Of a stretch of 64,000 nucleotides of DNA, positions 35,552 through 46,645 are shown in pieces. How positions within the stretch are numbered: the stretch's first letter is position 1; every line of letters begins with the position of its first letter. The notes below the pieces were generated by a model. It saw only the letters and a list, made by a program, of their open reading frames with translations, did no database searches and was not told the origin of the DNA. The DNA comes from Boswellia sacra (lineage: Eukaryota; Streptophyta; Magnoliopsida; Sapindales; Burseraceae): positions 310,001 to 374,000 of the forward strand of contig SNVD02011469.1 in assembly GCA_013180625.2 (NCBI GenBank), in the 5' to 3' direction. Made by a program: the position numbers and the translations under genes.

Positions 35552-37132
35552 GACTTCAACAAGAAATCTTTATGTTCGTCCTAGTAGACTACTTTGTGAT
35601 TCTTCAACTCTGTTGTATATCATATATAGTATGTGTTCATTTGTTTGCAATGTGAGATCTTTTTCAAGTGATAGATATTAAAGAGACTTTTATGTAATGA
35701 TCTTTTAAAATACTATGTTGTCAGAATGACAGTATTTTATGTCATGCCTAGTCCTGGAAGCTTAGTTTGTTGATTACTTGATTAAGAACTTTTTTTTTGT
35801 TTTTTTGAATTAGGCAACCCAGTATAATGAAATTAAGCATTTCTTTTTTTTTTTTTTTTCCTTTTAGGTTTGCTTATAGTCACGAGGATTTCACTTTGCA
35901 ATTAATTTACAGGTTGAGGTTTTCCTTACTTTTGAATTGAAATTAAGCTCTGTAAAGATCAATATAATGTATTTGCTTGATGAAATTCATTTGATCTTCT
36001 CCTTCTTATGCAATTGATGAATGATGACCTTTTCCTTCTGATGTCACTAACCTCTGCCATTTTCTCAATATGAGCCAAATTTTTACAAGAACAGTTTTTT
36101 TTTTTTTTCTATCTGATCTAAGTGCTCGAATTCCTCCATGGTAAAAAAGATACAATAGTAGTGGTAAAAAAATAAAAGTCATACTCTGTGTTTTCCGACA
36201 ATGGTAATATGTTATTGTCATAAGTCTAATGGACTAACAAGTTCTCCGCAAAGTAATTGAGTTACATGGTGCCATTTGCAAGTACATGAATTATGATATT
36301 GCAAGCAACCACTTCAGTCTTGAGTTGGTACCTTGAAGTCAAAGAAAAAAGAAAAATTAATAAGCTGCAATATGTAATGCCTTTTCACTACTGATATGCT
36401 TCACTGAATTAATTATTACATTCTCAGCTGAAAAGAAAAAGTATTTTGTGTACAAAGGTGATGATGGTAATGAGATGCAGACATTTCAGTTGAACTTTCA
36501 TTTAAGTATTGCATTCAAATCAATGAATTTGACCAGGTCTCCAGCTCCAGAAATAGTCTTAGAAAGATTGTTTTCTTCCTTCCAGATATTTTAAGACATT
36601 TCATCTACCCTTGAACTATTCAATTCGAAATACATTTCCTCACAAAAATAAAATAAAATAAAATAAATCCTAGGAAAATTGTAATTCACTGAATTTATTA
36701 TGCATATCTCTTTGATTATTCTTCTACTACGGGGTTGGTAGCTTGTCCATCATAACTGGTACTAATTAATTATGTTCTTTTTGTATCTAATCATATGCTT
36801 GACAGTTGGTTGTCTCAAGGTATGTGAAGATGAGAAGTTCCTACACCAGTGTGGCATTCTGGTAAATGAGCAATAAAGATCAGCATGGCAGTTAGCGACA
36901 TTGCTATCAATAAACTTTCCTGTTAATAGAAAAAGTTAACGGCTTTGACAAAGAAATTGCACAGAAAATGTAGTTGGTGTTTGATTTCATGGATAAGACC
37001 ACTTAATTGTCTACCTACTTTTCCTGTTGACCAAGTGCTAAGTCACTTTAATTACATCTTAATATTTGGGAACTTGCAACTTGAAGACATCATTTATAAG
37101 TTTGAAAACGGCAATGGCTTTAGAATTTGCAG
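35552..37132. promoter_or_regulatory. Intergenic region between pseudogene 2 and RLK-B
   Basis: About 1.6 kb of AT-rich DNA with T and A runs and an AAATA microsatellite near 36,645-36,667. No gene or bounded repeat was recognised. It should include the RLK-B promoter, but no element can be assigned with confidence. Confidence 0.4.
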
Positions 37133-40100
37133 ATGAAGCTGAAAGCTGAAACTTATATGGCCAACTTTTATTTGATTGCAATACTGCAAGGTGCTTTAGC
37201 TCTCAATGCTCTGGTTCTTGCCCAAGATCAATCAGGTTTGAAAATCTCAACTCCATAGCACCAGAATCAATTATGACTCTCATATAATAGAGCCAAGCCT
37301 TCTCTCTCTTAGTATCTCTGTTCAACCCTATTTTTCAGGTTTCATCAGCATAGACTGTGGGATATCAAAAGAGTTAAGCTATAGAGATGAGACAACAGGC
37401 ATTGATTATGTCTCAGATGAAAACTTCATAGACTCCGGTGTAAGTGAGACTATATCTTCTCAATATAGGACGAATACCCTTGAACAGCAGTTCTTCAATG
37501 TCAGGAGCTTCCCTGAAGGAACCAAAAATTGTTACACTCTAAAACCTAGACGGGGCAAAAATGAAAACTATTTGATCCGAGCACGGTTCATGTACGGAAA
37601 CTATGATGCCATAGGCCAGCCGCCAGAATTTGACTTGTATCTTGGAGTTAATAGATGGAGTTCAGTTAAATTGGAGGATGCATCCTCCATTATTACGAAG
37701 GAGATGATACTTGTCCCCTCAACAAGTCATATATATGTTTGTCTCGTAAATATAGGATCTGGGACACCTTTCATATCATCATTAGAGCTAAGGCATGTGA
37801 ACAATAATACTTATATAACTCAATCTGGATCACTGGAACTCTATACCCGAGTAGATTTTGGTTTAGATGAAAATTTAACAGTCAGGTGAGAAATTTTGAA
37901 TTATGCTCTTGTCAAGATTACTTGTGTCAAATACTTTTTTTTTCTTAACTTAGAAATTTTCTGGAAAAATGTCTCACTTTTGCAACAAATTCCTCAATTA
38001 GGTTCCCTGATGATGTCTGTGATCGCATTTGGTCATGGTTACCTTTCAACTCACAGACATGGGAAGTGTTGAACACTAGCTTGAAGATAGACAACTCTGA
38101 TCGGCGCAACAATTATCAACCAGCATCCGCTGTCATGAGAACTGCAGTGACACCAGAAAATGACAGCAATGCCTTGGCATTTAGTTGGCGGACTGATGAT
38201 CCGAACTCGCAATTTTATGTCTACATGCACTTTGCTGAAATCGAAGAGCTCGAAGACGATGAGTATAGAGAATTTGATATCTATCTGAATGGAGAATTAT
38301 GGTATGGACCCCTTAAGCCAGAATATTTGTTTACGACTACAATATACAGCAGAGCGCCCTTGACGGGAAGAAGTTTCCAGGTTTTTATCAATCAAACAGA
38401 AATTTCTACCCTTCCCCCAATCATCAATGCTGTTGAGTTATATACAGTAAAAGATCTACCGGAATCAGAAACTGACCAACAAGATGGTATGCTCTCACCT
38501 CTTATCAACAGATATCCCCCTTATAATTTTTACTTGAAAATATTCGCTTCATGTTCTTCTTTATTTTGTCAACTTAAACAATAGTTGATGCCATCATAAA
38601 CATCAAGACAATGTATGATGTGAAGAGAAATTGGCAAGGAGATCCATGTGCACCTAAAGATTTCTTGTGGGATGGACTTAATTGCGGCTATAATTCAAGT
38701 GATCTTCCTAGAATCACATCCTTGTAAGCCTGTTTCTTCTCTCAAGCATACTCTCCTTATATGATTATATGAGTTCAATATTATCTAAGCCCATTTACTT
38801 AAACTTACCGTTAGGAACCTTTCATCAAGTGGATTGTCCGGGGAGATAGCTCCATACATTTCCAATCTTGCAATGCTACAATATCTGTAAGTATCCACCT
38901 GCAGCTGGACCACAAAATTCAGAAGTTTATAAATTTTATCAACATCTATACCTAACAGTCATTTTTATATGCACTGTTTTTAGGGATTTATCAAACAACA
39001 GTTTAGATGGGACAGTACCAAACTTTCTGTCCCAACTGGCATTCTTGCAACTACTGTAAGTTATTAAGATTTGGCTCCAACATAAATAGTCGATTTCTAG
39101 TTAATTATGAGTATTGAGAACCATATTTGCTCGGCTTGAAAGAAACCTTGAAGGAAACAATCTCTCGGGCTCCATTCCAGAGGAACTCTTCCAAAAGAAA
39201 AAGAATGGATCACTTTTATTGAGGTATGTAACTTGTATACTTGGATTTGATTATTATGATTTCAATTCTCACCCTTTCCCTGAGCCAAACCAAACTCATG
39301 ATTGCTGCTAGCATTTCTTCAAATTATAAACGTGTGGCATGTGAAAGGATGTCTAATAGACTTGTTGAATCTTTCCCAGAAGGGAAATTTTGAAAAAGGA
39401 AGTTATGAAAACTAAAATAATGCTAACACTAATATGCCACCTTTCTTCAATAATTTATTATGGTGCAAGGTCGGATAAGAACCCGAATCTCTGTCAATCG
39501 GTTACATGCAAGGAGAAGAATAAGAAGTTTCTTGTTTTGGTGGTAGCACCAGTTGGCGGATTTGTCTTACTTCTACTAGTGTCAGGGGTCATCTTTTGGA
39601 GCTTTAAAAAGAGAATACAAGGTGCAGCGGATCATTGTACTCATTCTTATAGTTTGAAAAGCTGAAAGCCCTTAATAAGTGAAAATTTTCATAAAAGGAT
39701 CAATTTCTCCATAAAAGTAGGATCATTTTAACTTGCAATGATGTTACAGGCGCGAATACTACGAGGGAGGTGAACACTGAATCCAATCAAAAAGATGAGG
39801 CATCGAAGTCAACAGGGCAGTTTTCGTACTCTGAGATTCTCAGAATTACCAACAACTTTGAAAGGGTTGTTGGGAAAGGAGGATTTGGAACAGTGTACCA
39901 TGGCTACTTAGGTGATTCTCAAGTTGCTGTGAAGATGCTGTCTCAATCATCAGTGCAAGGGTACCAGCAATTTCAAGTTGAGGTGGGTTCATTGCAATCA
40001 AAAGTCCATGATTAGAAGCTTTGAGTTAAGCTAAATTCAACAATGATATGAACTAAAATATTACAGGCCACAATTCTGATGAGAATTCAACATAGAAACT

Positions 40101-41106
40101 TGACTACTCTTGTTGGTTATTGTGAGGAAGGCTTCAACTTGGGGCTAATATATGAGTACATGGAAAATGGAAACTTAGAAAAGATTCTATCAGGTAACAC
40201 TCATATTTGGAAACTATAAGTAATTCTAAGAAATGCATTTGACTTTGTGTATTTTCATGGACACAGAAAGAAATCCGAATTTTTTAAGTTGGGAAGAGAG
40301 ACTTCGAATAGCATTGGATGCAGCACAAGGTCAGCAAGTAAATTCTCATTTTGTAAGTCACTTTCTGCAAAAAGTGAATTATTCCGCTTCAGTATTTGAA
40401 ATTTGAGTTGCAGGATTGGAGTATCTGCACAATGGTTGTAAGCCATCAATTATCCACAGAGATGTGAAATCTACAAACATTCTATTGAATGAAAAATTCG
40501 AGGCAAAACTAGCTGATTTTGGAATGTCAAGAATTTTCCCAGTTGGAGATAGCACTAGTCATGTGTCAACTGTAGTTGCTGGCACTCCAGGGTACCTTGA
40601 TCCTGAGTAAGTGTTCCTCTTAATCCTGAATTCAATCAAATGATGTCTCCTGCCAAGTGTTACTCAACATATGTAACTTGGTTTGTTGCAGGTACTTCAT
40701 GTCAAACAGGTTGAATGAGAAAAGTGATGTCTTTAGCTATGGTGTTGTGCTCCTGGAAATAATCACAAGCCGACCGGCAATAGCTAAAAATCCTGAAAGG
40801 ACTCATGTGGGTGGCTGGGTTAGTTTCATGATAGCCAAAGGGGATATCAAGAACATTGTTGACCCAAGGTTAGGGGGAGATTTTGACATGAACTCAGTCT
40901 GGAAAGTTATAGAGCTTGCCATAACATGTGTTTCACCAGCTTCCATCAAAAGACCAAACATGACCAATGTAGTTATGGAACTTAAACAGTGCCTGGAAAT
41001 GGAGGTGGCTCGCAAAAATGAGGCCATAGAGACTGAATCAAATGAGGTAATTGAAATGGCTACTATCAATAATCTGAATCCTGAACTGAGTCCCGTGTCA
41101 AGGTAG
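37133..41106 (+). CDS. RLK-B: malectin-like/LRR receptor-like Ser/Thr kinase (LRR-I family), intact
   Basis: Predicted exons are 37133-37235, 37339-37885, 38002-38486, 38585-38723, 38815-38886, 38984-39055, 39143-39223, 39470-39621, 39750-39982, 40067-40193, 40267-40329, 40414-40606 and 40692-41106. They sum to 2,682 nt (893 aa) with every phase continuous and the same boundaries as RLK-A. An in-frame ATG at 37157 would give 885 aa and a cleaner signal peptide. Parts: signal peptide, malectin-like domain (about 35-380), LRRs (about 400-495), membrane helix (about 521-543), kinase (about 588-865). Landmarks: GKGGFG (592-597), Lys612, HRD Asp708, DFG Asp726 and DPE Glu756, so it looks active. 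It probably phosphorylates membrane-proximal partners after ligand or co-receptor binding; ligand unknown. The acceptors of introns 6 and 7 lack a pyrimidine tract, so splicing there needs cDNA support. Confidence 0.9.
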
Positions 41107-41451
41107 TAAGCTTGCAAAGTTATTTAGCCCTTTTAGATATGTTAAAATCTCATGATGATTGTACATTAATTCTAGAGATCTGCTATGGGAGTACAGAATC
41201 TATAGTACTTCTCTTAATTGTATTCTTTTCTTAATTGTACTTGATAACTTAGAAGATTAAAAAGTTGTCATAAGTGTAATTATTTATAAAGCCAATATCT
41301 GAGGATAAAATGCAAGAGGTTCTTATCCGTCACCTATATTAAAAGTTCTAAATTGTTTTAATTTTTCAATTTTGTAATAATGTGAAATGGTTTGACCTTA
41401 AAAAATACCAAATGTAACAATAATCACATATGGGGAATCAAAACTCAAGAC
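41107..41451. other. 3' flank of RLK-B
   Basis: This is AT-rich sequence between the RLK-B stop codon and the copia left LTR. It likely contains the RLK-B 3' untranslated region and polyadenylation site. No other feature is seen. Confidence 0.45.
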
Positions 41452-41804
41452 TGTTGGGGATGCAATGCAAACAGAATTTGGGAGAAAAATGACTTGTATT
41501 AACAGAGAAAATCGATATACAAGAATTATACAAAAACTCCCCTAAATTTTCTGGAGCTCAACAAGGCTCTCTAACACTCAGAACTCTCTTGGTTCTAATT
41601 CCTGAACTCTCTCTGGAGTTTCTCTAATGCCTAAACAAGGCAGAATTCGTCCCATATTTATAGGGAAATTCTGCATACAATTTCAAATCAATTTGGCCAC
41701 TACCTTTGACTTTCAAAATGGGAGATGCCTAACTAATTTGACTAACAATTTAATCACATGGGAGGGATTCTGGAAGGCTCATGCTGTCATGCATGAGCTC
41801 ATCA
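41452..41804 (-). repeat. 3' LTR of the copia element
   Basis: 353 bp, paired with 46,646-47,004. Relative to its partner it lacks a 7-bp insertion near the left end and has one extra C in GTCCCATA. It contains TATTTATAGGG, the complement of a TATAAATA promoter box. Confidence 0.95.
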
Positions 41805-41822
41805 ATTCTCCCCCTCCATCCC
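41805..41822 (-). other. Polypurine tract of the copia element
   Basis: On the - strand it reads GGGATGGAGGGGGAGAAT directly before the 3' LTR, the expected place for the plus-strand primer. Confidence 0.85.
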
Positions 41823-41850
41823 ATGTGAAAGGGAGTAACAACAAAAGTAA

Positions 41851-44800
41851 TTAGACAGCTTCTAGTCCAACTATGTCTCTGCATAGTTCTAGCTTGTCTC
41901 TGGTGACTACTTTTGTTAACATGTCGGCTGGATTCTCTTTAGTATGGATCTTCACTAGTTTCAACAGTTGCTTGTCCATCACCTCGCGTATCCAATGATA
42001 GCGAATGTCGATATGCTTCGTTCGAGAATGGTACACTGAATTCTTGCTCAAATCCAGAGCACTTTGACTGTCACAGTGTACTTTATACTCCTTTTGCTCA
42101 ATCCCAAGTTCTTGGAGAAATCGCTTCAACCACAACATTTCTTTTCCAGCTTCCGCTGCGGCAATGTATTCTGCCTCTGTCGTGGATAGCGCAACACACT
42201 TCTGTAGTCTTGACTGCCATGACACAGCTCCCCCTGCAAAAGTGTAAACAAAACCTGATGTAGATTTCCTACTGTCAGGATCTCCGGCCATATCTGAATC
42301 TGTATAGCCTTCCAAGATTGGATCAGCTCTCCCGTAACACAAGCATATCTTCGAGGTACCTTTAAGGTATCTGAGAATCCACTTGACTGCCTCCCAATGT
42401 TCTTTCCCTAGGTTGGAAAGAAATCTGCTCACGACTCCTACAGCATGAGCAATATCTGGCCTTGTACACACCATGGCATACATCAAACTTCCTACAGCAG
42501 AAGAATAGGGCACCGACGCCATGTCCTCTATCTCTTTCTTGGATGAGGGACATGATCTCTTGCTCAGCTGGAAGTGGTTAGCCAATGGTACACTAACTGG
42601 CTTAGCACTATCCATGTTGAACCTTTGAATCACCCGTTCAACATATTTCTCCTGAGACAGCCATAATTTCTTCTGTTTCATGTCTCGACGAATGTGCATC
42701 CCCAAGATTTGCTGAGCTAGTCCCAAGTCCTTCATATCGAAGGTTTTTGAAAGTTCCTTCTTCAGCTGCTTTATTTTTGTTGCATCTTTCCCGACGATCA
42801 GCATGTCGTCCACATATAACATGAGTGCAACAAAGTCTCCACCTGGAAGTTTCTGAAAGTAGACACACTGGTCTGCAGCGGTTCTTTTGTACCCATGACT
42901 CACCATGAAGGAGTCAAACTTCTTGTACCATTGCTTTGGTGCTTGTTTGAGGCCATACAAGCTCTTTTTGAGCTTGCACACGAGGTGCTCTTTTTCTTGA
43001 ACCTCGAATCCTTCTGGCTGCTCCATATAGATTTCTTCATGCAAGTCTCTATGAAGAAATGCTATCTTCACATCCATCTGTTCAAGCTCCAAATCAAGAC
43101 TTGCTGTCAATCCGAGGATGACGCAGATGGAGGACATTTTTACTACCGGTGAAAAGATTTCATCAAAGTCAATTCCTTTCTTCTGAAGGAATCCTTTTAC
43201 CACCAATCGGGCTTTATGTTTCATTACCTTCCCTGTTCCATCTTTCTTGAGCTTGAATATCCACTTGTTCTTCAGTGCCTTCTTTTCGTCTGGGAGCTCG
43301 ACCAGTTCATAGGTTTTGTTCTTCTCAAGAGAATTCATCTCATCTCGCATTGCATGCAGCCATCGTTCTTTGTCTGGATGAGATAAAGCTTCATGAAAGC
43401 TTTCTGGCTCCCCCTCATCAGTAAGCAGTGTGTACTCTAATTCCAGATATCTCCTTGATGGAATCCGACCTCGCTCAGATCGTCTTAGCTGAGGTTCTTC
43501 ATTTCCAGGAGGTGCAGCAGCTTCTACAGATGATTGTGGCTCCCCCGGCTCAGCAATCTCTTCATTTTCCTCCTCCTGATCTGCTTCTGGAATTTCTTCT
43601 GGTACCTCGTCATTTCCTGTAGCATTTGGTGTTGGGGTAGAATCTGCAACAATATCTGGGGCACTGCTAGTGGGATTTTTAGATATTGTTGTCTTTTCAG
43701 CGTCTTCATATGTTTGGTCTTCATGAAATATGACATCTCTACTCTGGATGACTTTCTTTTCTTTGGGATCCCATAATCTGTATCCGAATTCTTCATCTCC
43801 ATAACCGATGAAGATACATGGAACAGTTCTTGCATCGAGCTTCTGTCTGAGCTCCTTGGATACATGTACGAAGGCTAAACAACCAAACACTTTTAAATGA
43901 TTATAGAAGTGCTTTTTATTTGACCATACCTTTTCTGGAATCTCGAAGTTCAGTGGTGCCGATGGTGCTCTGTTGATTAAGTAACAAGCGGTGCGAACTG
44001 CCTCCCCCCAGAATGGCTTGGGTAACTTAGCCAATCTGAGCATGCTTTTGACTCGTTCCATGATGGTTCGATTCATCCTCTCGGCCACTCCATTGTGTTG
44101 TGGTGTGCGTGGGACCGTTCTTTCATGTCGAATGTCGTATCTCCGACAGTAAGCATTAAACTCTCTGGAGGTATACTGGCCTCCGTTATATGATCGAAGG
44201 CATTTTAATTTCTTACCCGTTTCACGTTCTACCATGGCATGAAACTCCTTGAACTTCTCCAGAACTTCATCCTTCGTCCTGAGGAAATACACCCACACTT
44301 TCCGAGATGCATCATCAATAAAGGTTAAGAAATACCTTTTACCGCCTAGACTTTCCACTTCGAGAGGTCCGCATACATCACTGTGTACTAGCTCCAATAA
44401 CTTTGATTTCTTCACTGATGAGGAGCTGAATGACACCCTCCGTTGTTTCCCGTACAAACAATAGTCACAAGGATGAGACGCTGCATCCTTGAAAACAATG
44501 ATCAGCTTCTTTTTCTGAAGAGTTGATAAACCCTTCTCACCCATGTGACCGAGCCTTTTATGCCACAAATCTAGAGGTACCATGTGCTCTGCTACATGAA
44601 GGCTCTCTCCGTTTATCTTTACATGAGTCCTGTAAAGATTGTCACATAATTTACCTCGAGCAACCACCATGACCCTTTTCAACATCTTCCATGTACCGTT
44701 GGTGAAGCAGCTCTCATAACCTTGCTGATCAAAGGCTTTTACCGAGAGCAAGTTGAGTCGAAGATCTGGCACATGACGAACGTCCTTCAAAGTTATTTTG

Positions 44801-45012
44801 CATCCGACGTTCGTTTGGAATTGAATATCACCAATTCCCATGATTTTGGCGGTGCTGTTGTTTCCCATATTCACTATCCCAAAGTCTCCTGCTTTGTACG
44901 TGGTGAAGATCTCTCTACAAGGAGTGACGTGGCAGGAAGCTGCTGTGTCAATTACCCATTCTACTCCTTGGTCTGCTGTGTGGAAGCACGTCTCTTCCGC
45001 ACAAATAGTCAC
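41851..45012 (-). CDS. pol: Copia pol polyprotein: protease, integrase, reverse transcriptase, RNase H (integrase site altered)
   Basis: Open for 1,053 codons from an internal ATG; the true frame continues upstream into gag across a TAG. The protease has DTAASCH (Asp22). The integrase zinc finger has HKRLGH and CDYC. The integrase core has Asp212 (HSDVCGP) and Glu311 (GVAERMN), but the position of the second catalytic Asp is Tyr275 (LRSYNGGQY), at the right D-35-E spacing. Reverse transcriptase has MDVK and YVDD (733-736). RNase H lies in the last 120 residues (TDSDMAGD, DSQSALDLS). No frameshift or other stop is present. The RT motif AFLHGD reads AFLHRD. It copies element RNA and, if integrase worked, inserts the DNA. 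It probably cannot integrate by itself. A product could still act in trans for reverse transcription. Confidence 0.95.
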   Translation of the reverse strand: MTICAEETCFHTADQGVEWVIDTAASCHVTPCREIFTTYKAGDFGIVNMGNNSTAKIMGIGDIQFQTNVGCKITLKDVRHVPDLRLNLLSVKAFDQQGYESCFTNGTWKMLKRVMVVARGKLCDNLYRTHVKINGESLHVAEHMVPLDLWHKRLGHMGEKGLSTLQKKKLIIVFKDAASHPCDYCLYGKQRRVSFSSSSVKKSKLLELVHSDVCGPLEVESLGGKRYFLTFIDDASRKVWVYFLRTKDEVLEKFKEFHAMVERETGKKLKCLRSYNGGQYTSREFNAYCRRYDIRHERTVPRTPQHNGVAERMNRTIMERVKSMLRLAKLPKPFWGEAVRTACYLINRAPSAPLNFEIPEKVWSNKKHFYNHLKVFGCLAFVHVSKELRQKLDARTVPCIFIGYGDEEFGYRLWDPKEKKVIQSRDVIFHEDQTYEDAEKTTISKNPTSSAPDIVADSTPTPNATGNDEVPEEIPEADQEEENEEIAEPGEPQSSVEAAAPPGNEEPQLRRSERGRIPSRRYLELEYTLLTDEGEPESFHEALSHPDKERWLHAMRDEMNSLEKNKTYELVELPDEKKALKNKWIFKLKKDGTGKVMKHKARLVVKGFLQKKGIDFDEIFSPVVKMSSICVILGLTASLDLELEQMDVKIAFLHRDLHEEIYMEQPEGFEVQEKEHLVCKLKKSLYGLKQAPKQWYKKFDSFMVSHGYKRTAADQCVYFQKLPGGDFVALMLYVDDMLIVGKDATKIKQLKKELSKTFDMKDLGLAQQILGMHIRRDMKQKKLWLSQEKYVERVIQRFNMDSAKPVSVPLANHFQLSKRSCPSSKKEIEDMASVPYSSAVGSLMYAMVCTRPDIAHAVGVVSRFLSNLGKEHWEAVKWILRYLKGTSKICLCYGRADPILEGYTDSDMAGDPDSRKSTSGFVYTFAGGAVSWQSRLQKCVALSTTEAEYIAAAEAGKEMLWLKRFLQELGIEQKEYKVHCDSQSALDLSKNSVYHSRTKHIDIRYHWIREVMDKQLLKLVKIHTKENPADMLTKVVTRDKLELCRDIVGLEAV

Positions 45013-45066
45013 ATCTTCTACAACGGTAACTCGTGGCTCGTCGCTACTTTGTGCTTGTGAACTCTC

Positions 45067-45849
45067 CTAGTTCTGCTTCTGAAAACTGCGACAATTTTTC
45101 TTCATGTGACCCTCTTTGCCACAGTGATAGCATTTGTAGGTGGGTCTCCGCCCATCTGTTGATCTGCTCCTTCTGTTTGTCAATCTACCTCTGCTTTTGC
45201 TTCTACCTCTTCTCCAGTCTTCACCTCGAGACTGTCTTCCCCGATTCTCCATGATGTAGGCTTCATCTTGACTTACGCCTGCATCTTTTCTTCTCGCCTC
45301 CTCGTTCATCAAGGCATCCTTAACTATTGATAAGGTAAGTTTGCCTCCGGGTGCTGAATTACTGATGGAGACTACTAACGTCTCCCATGAATCTGGAAGG
45401 GAACTGAGAAGTAGAAGGGCTTGTTCTTCGTCTCCAAGCTGTAACTCGACTGCTGTCAACTGATTCACCAAGTTCTGGAACTCACTTGTATGTTCTGCTA
45501 CAGGAGTTCCGCTCCGCAACTTCAAGTTTACAAGTCGTCTCATCAGGATGGCTTTGTTCCGTGCTGACTTGGCTTGATACATACTCTCTAATTTTTTCCA
45601 TAGAGTATATGCATCTGTTTCTTTGGCTACATGGTGGAAGACACTATGATCGATCCATTGTCTGATCTGACCGATGCATTTTCTATTAATTTTCTTCCAC
45701 TCTGCCTCTTTTTCTGTCTCAGGTCTCTGCCCTTCAAATTCTATAGGGTCATATAAATCCTTACAACTAAGGAGATCCTCTATCCTGGGTCTCCATAGTG
45801 TGTAGTTGGTAGCAGTCAATTTTATCATGGCTCCGGATGATTCTTCCAT
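45067..45849 (-). CDS. gag: Copia gag with CCHC zinc knuckle
   Basis: The product is 260 aa, starting MEESSGAMIKLTATNYTLWR, a usual copia gag opening. A zinc knuckle CYHCGKEGHMKKNC near the C-terminus binds element RNA. It forms the virus-like particle of the element. It ends at TAG (45,067-45,069). The following 54 nt are in the same frame as pol with no other stop, so one base separates a split gag and pol from the single polyprotein usual in this superfamily. Confidence 0.92.
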   Translation of the reverse strand: MEESSGAMIKLTATNYTLWRPRIEDLLSCKDLYDPIEFEGQRPETEKEAEWKKINRKCIGQIRQWIDHSVFHHVAKETDAYTLWKKLESMYQAKSARNKAILMRRLVNLKLRSGTPVAEHTSEFQNLVNQLTAVELQLGDEEQALLLLSSLPDSWETLVVSISNSAPGGKLTLSIVKDALMNEEARRKDAGVSQDEAYIMENRGRQSRGEDWRRGRSKSRGRLTNRRSRSTDGRRPTYKCYHCGKEGHMKKNCRSFQKQN

Positions 45850-46624
45850 TTTAGAATAATTAAATCACTAAAATGGAAATTGAATTTCAAAAATCTGAGC
45901 CCACTGTTACGTTCGGAACGGTCAAAAATGGTGGAATAGCCTCTTCCGGGGCTCAAAAATTCTTTTTATACAATAAATACTAAGCTTGGAAATTCTAAGG
46001 ACTAAACTGAAATTTCTTAAAGGCTAAACTGAAATTTCAGAAACTAAAAGGGGCATAATATCATTCACCAGCACTATAGGGGCCAAACTGATATTTTCTA
46101 AGGACTGAAATGTAAATTTCAGAAATTCAGGGGCCAAAATGTAATTACCTGGAAATACAGGGGCCAAAAAATTTCCCGAAGATTTGCTGACGTGGCAGAT
46201 GGGGTCCACTGTGCTGACGTGGCTCTGACGTGGCGACACGTGTCTGATGACGTGGACCTGCTGACGTGGCTTTGCTGATGTGGCAATACTGACGTGGTGT
46301 CGCTGACGTGGACAAATGACGTGGCAAAAATCTACTGACGTTTGATGATGTGGCGTGGTGACGTGGTTGTCTTCAACCTTTGGATGGCGCGTGCGGCGCG
46401 TGTGGCGAGTGAGGACCACTCGCAGTTCAGGTAGACGGCGCGTGCGGCTTCTCTGGTGATCGCCTCGGTCGCCGAAAAATTGCAGAATACTCACCTCGAT
46501 CTCACGAACACACTGGACACTTCAAATTCGAAATTCGAACACTTTCCGAAAAATAGAAATTTTCCAGAAACAGGGGACGAATTTTCTCTGAATTTTTCCT
46601 CTCTGTTCTGACGTTCCAGGAGCT
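45850..46624 (-). other. Copia leader between primer-binding site and gag
   Basis: About 0.78 kb with no convincing gene. At 45,930-46,165 short repeats contain GGGGCCAAA and AAACTGAAATTTC. At 46,188-46,366 there is an array of TGACGTGG words. A frame at 46,024-46,494 arises from the repeats and is not counted as a gene. Confidence 0.8.
46188..46366. promoter_or_regulatory. Array of nine TGACGTGG words in the copia leader
   Basis: Nine exact TGACGTGG copies and several one-base variants (such as TGATGTGG) lie within 179 bp, with one CACGTG-type site. ACGT-core sites like these are bound by plant bZIP proteins of the TGA and ABF/HY5 types (family knowledge). Position downstream of the LTR promoter in a retrotransposon suggests an enhancer-like array; binding is inference. 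Confidence 0.65.
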
Positions 46625-46644
46625 CAACCTGGCTCTGATATCAC
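46625..46644 (-). other. Primer-binding site of the copia element
   Basis: On the - strand it reads GTGATATCAGAGCCAGGTT just after the 5' LTR. This is nearly complementary to the 3' end of plant initiator Met-tRNA (TATCAGAGCCAGGTT matches), the usual copia primer. Confidence 0.85.
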
Positions 46645-46645
46645 T

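Noticed and set aside
46024..46494. 156-codon open frame on the - strand in the copia leader
   Set aside because: It runs through the TGACGTGG array, its composition is His/Ser/Thr-rich from the repeat, and no protein family fits.
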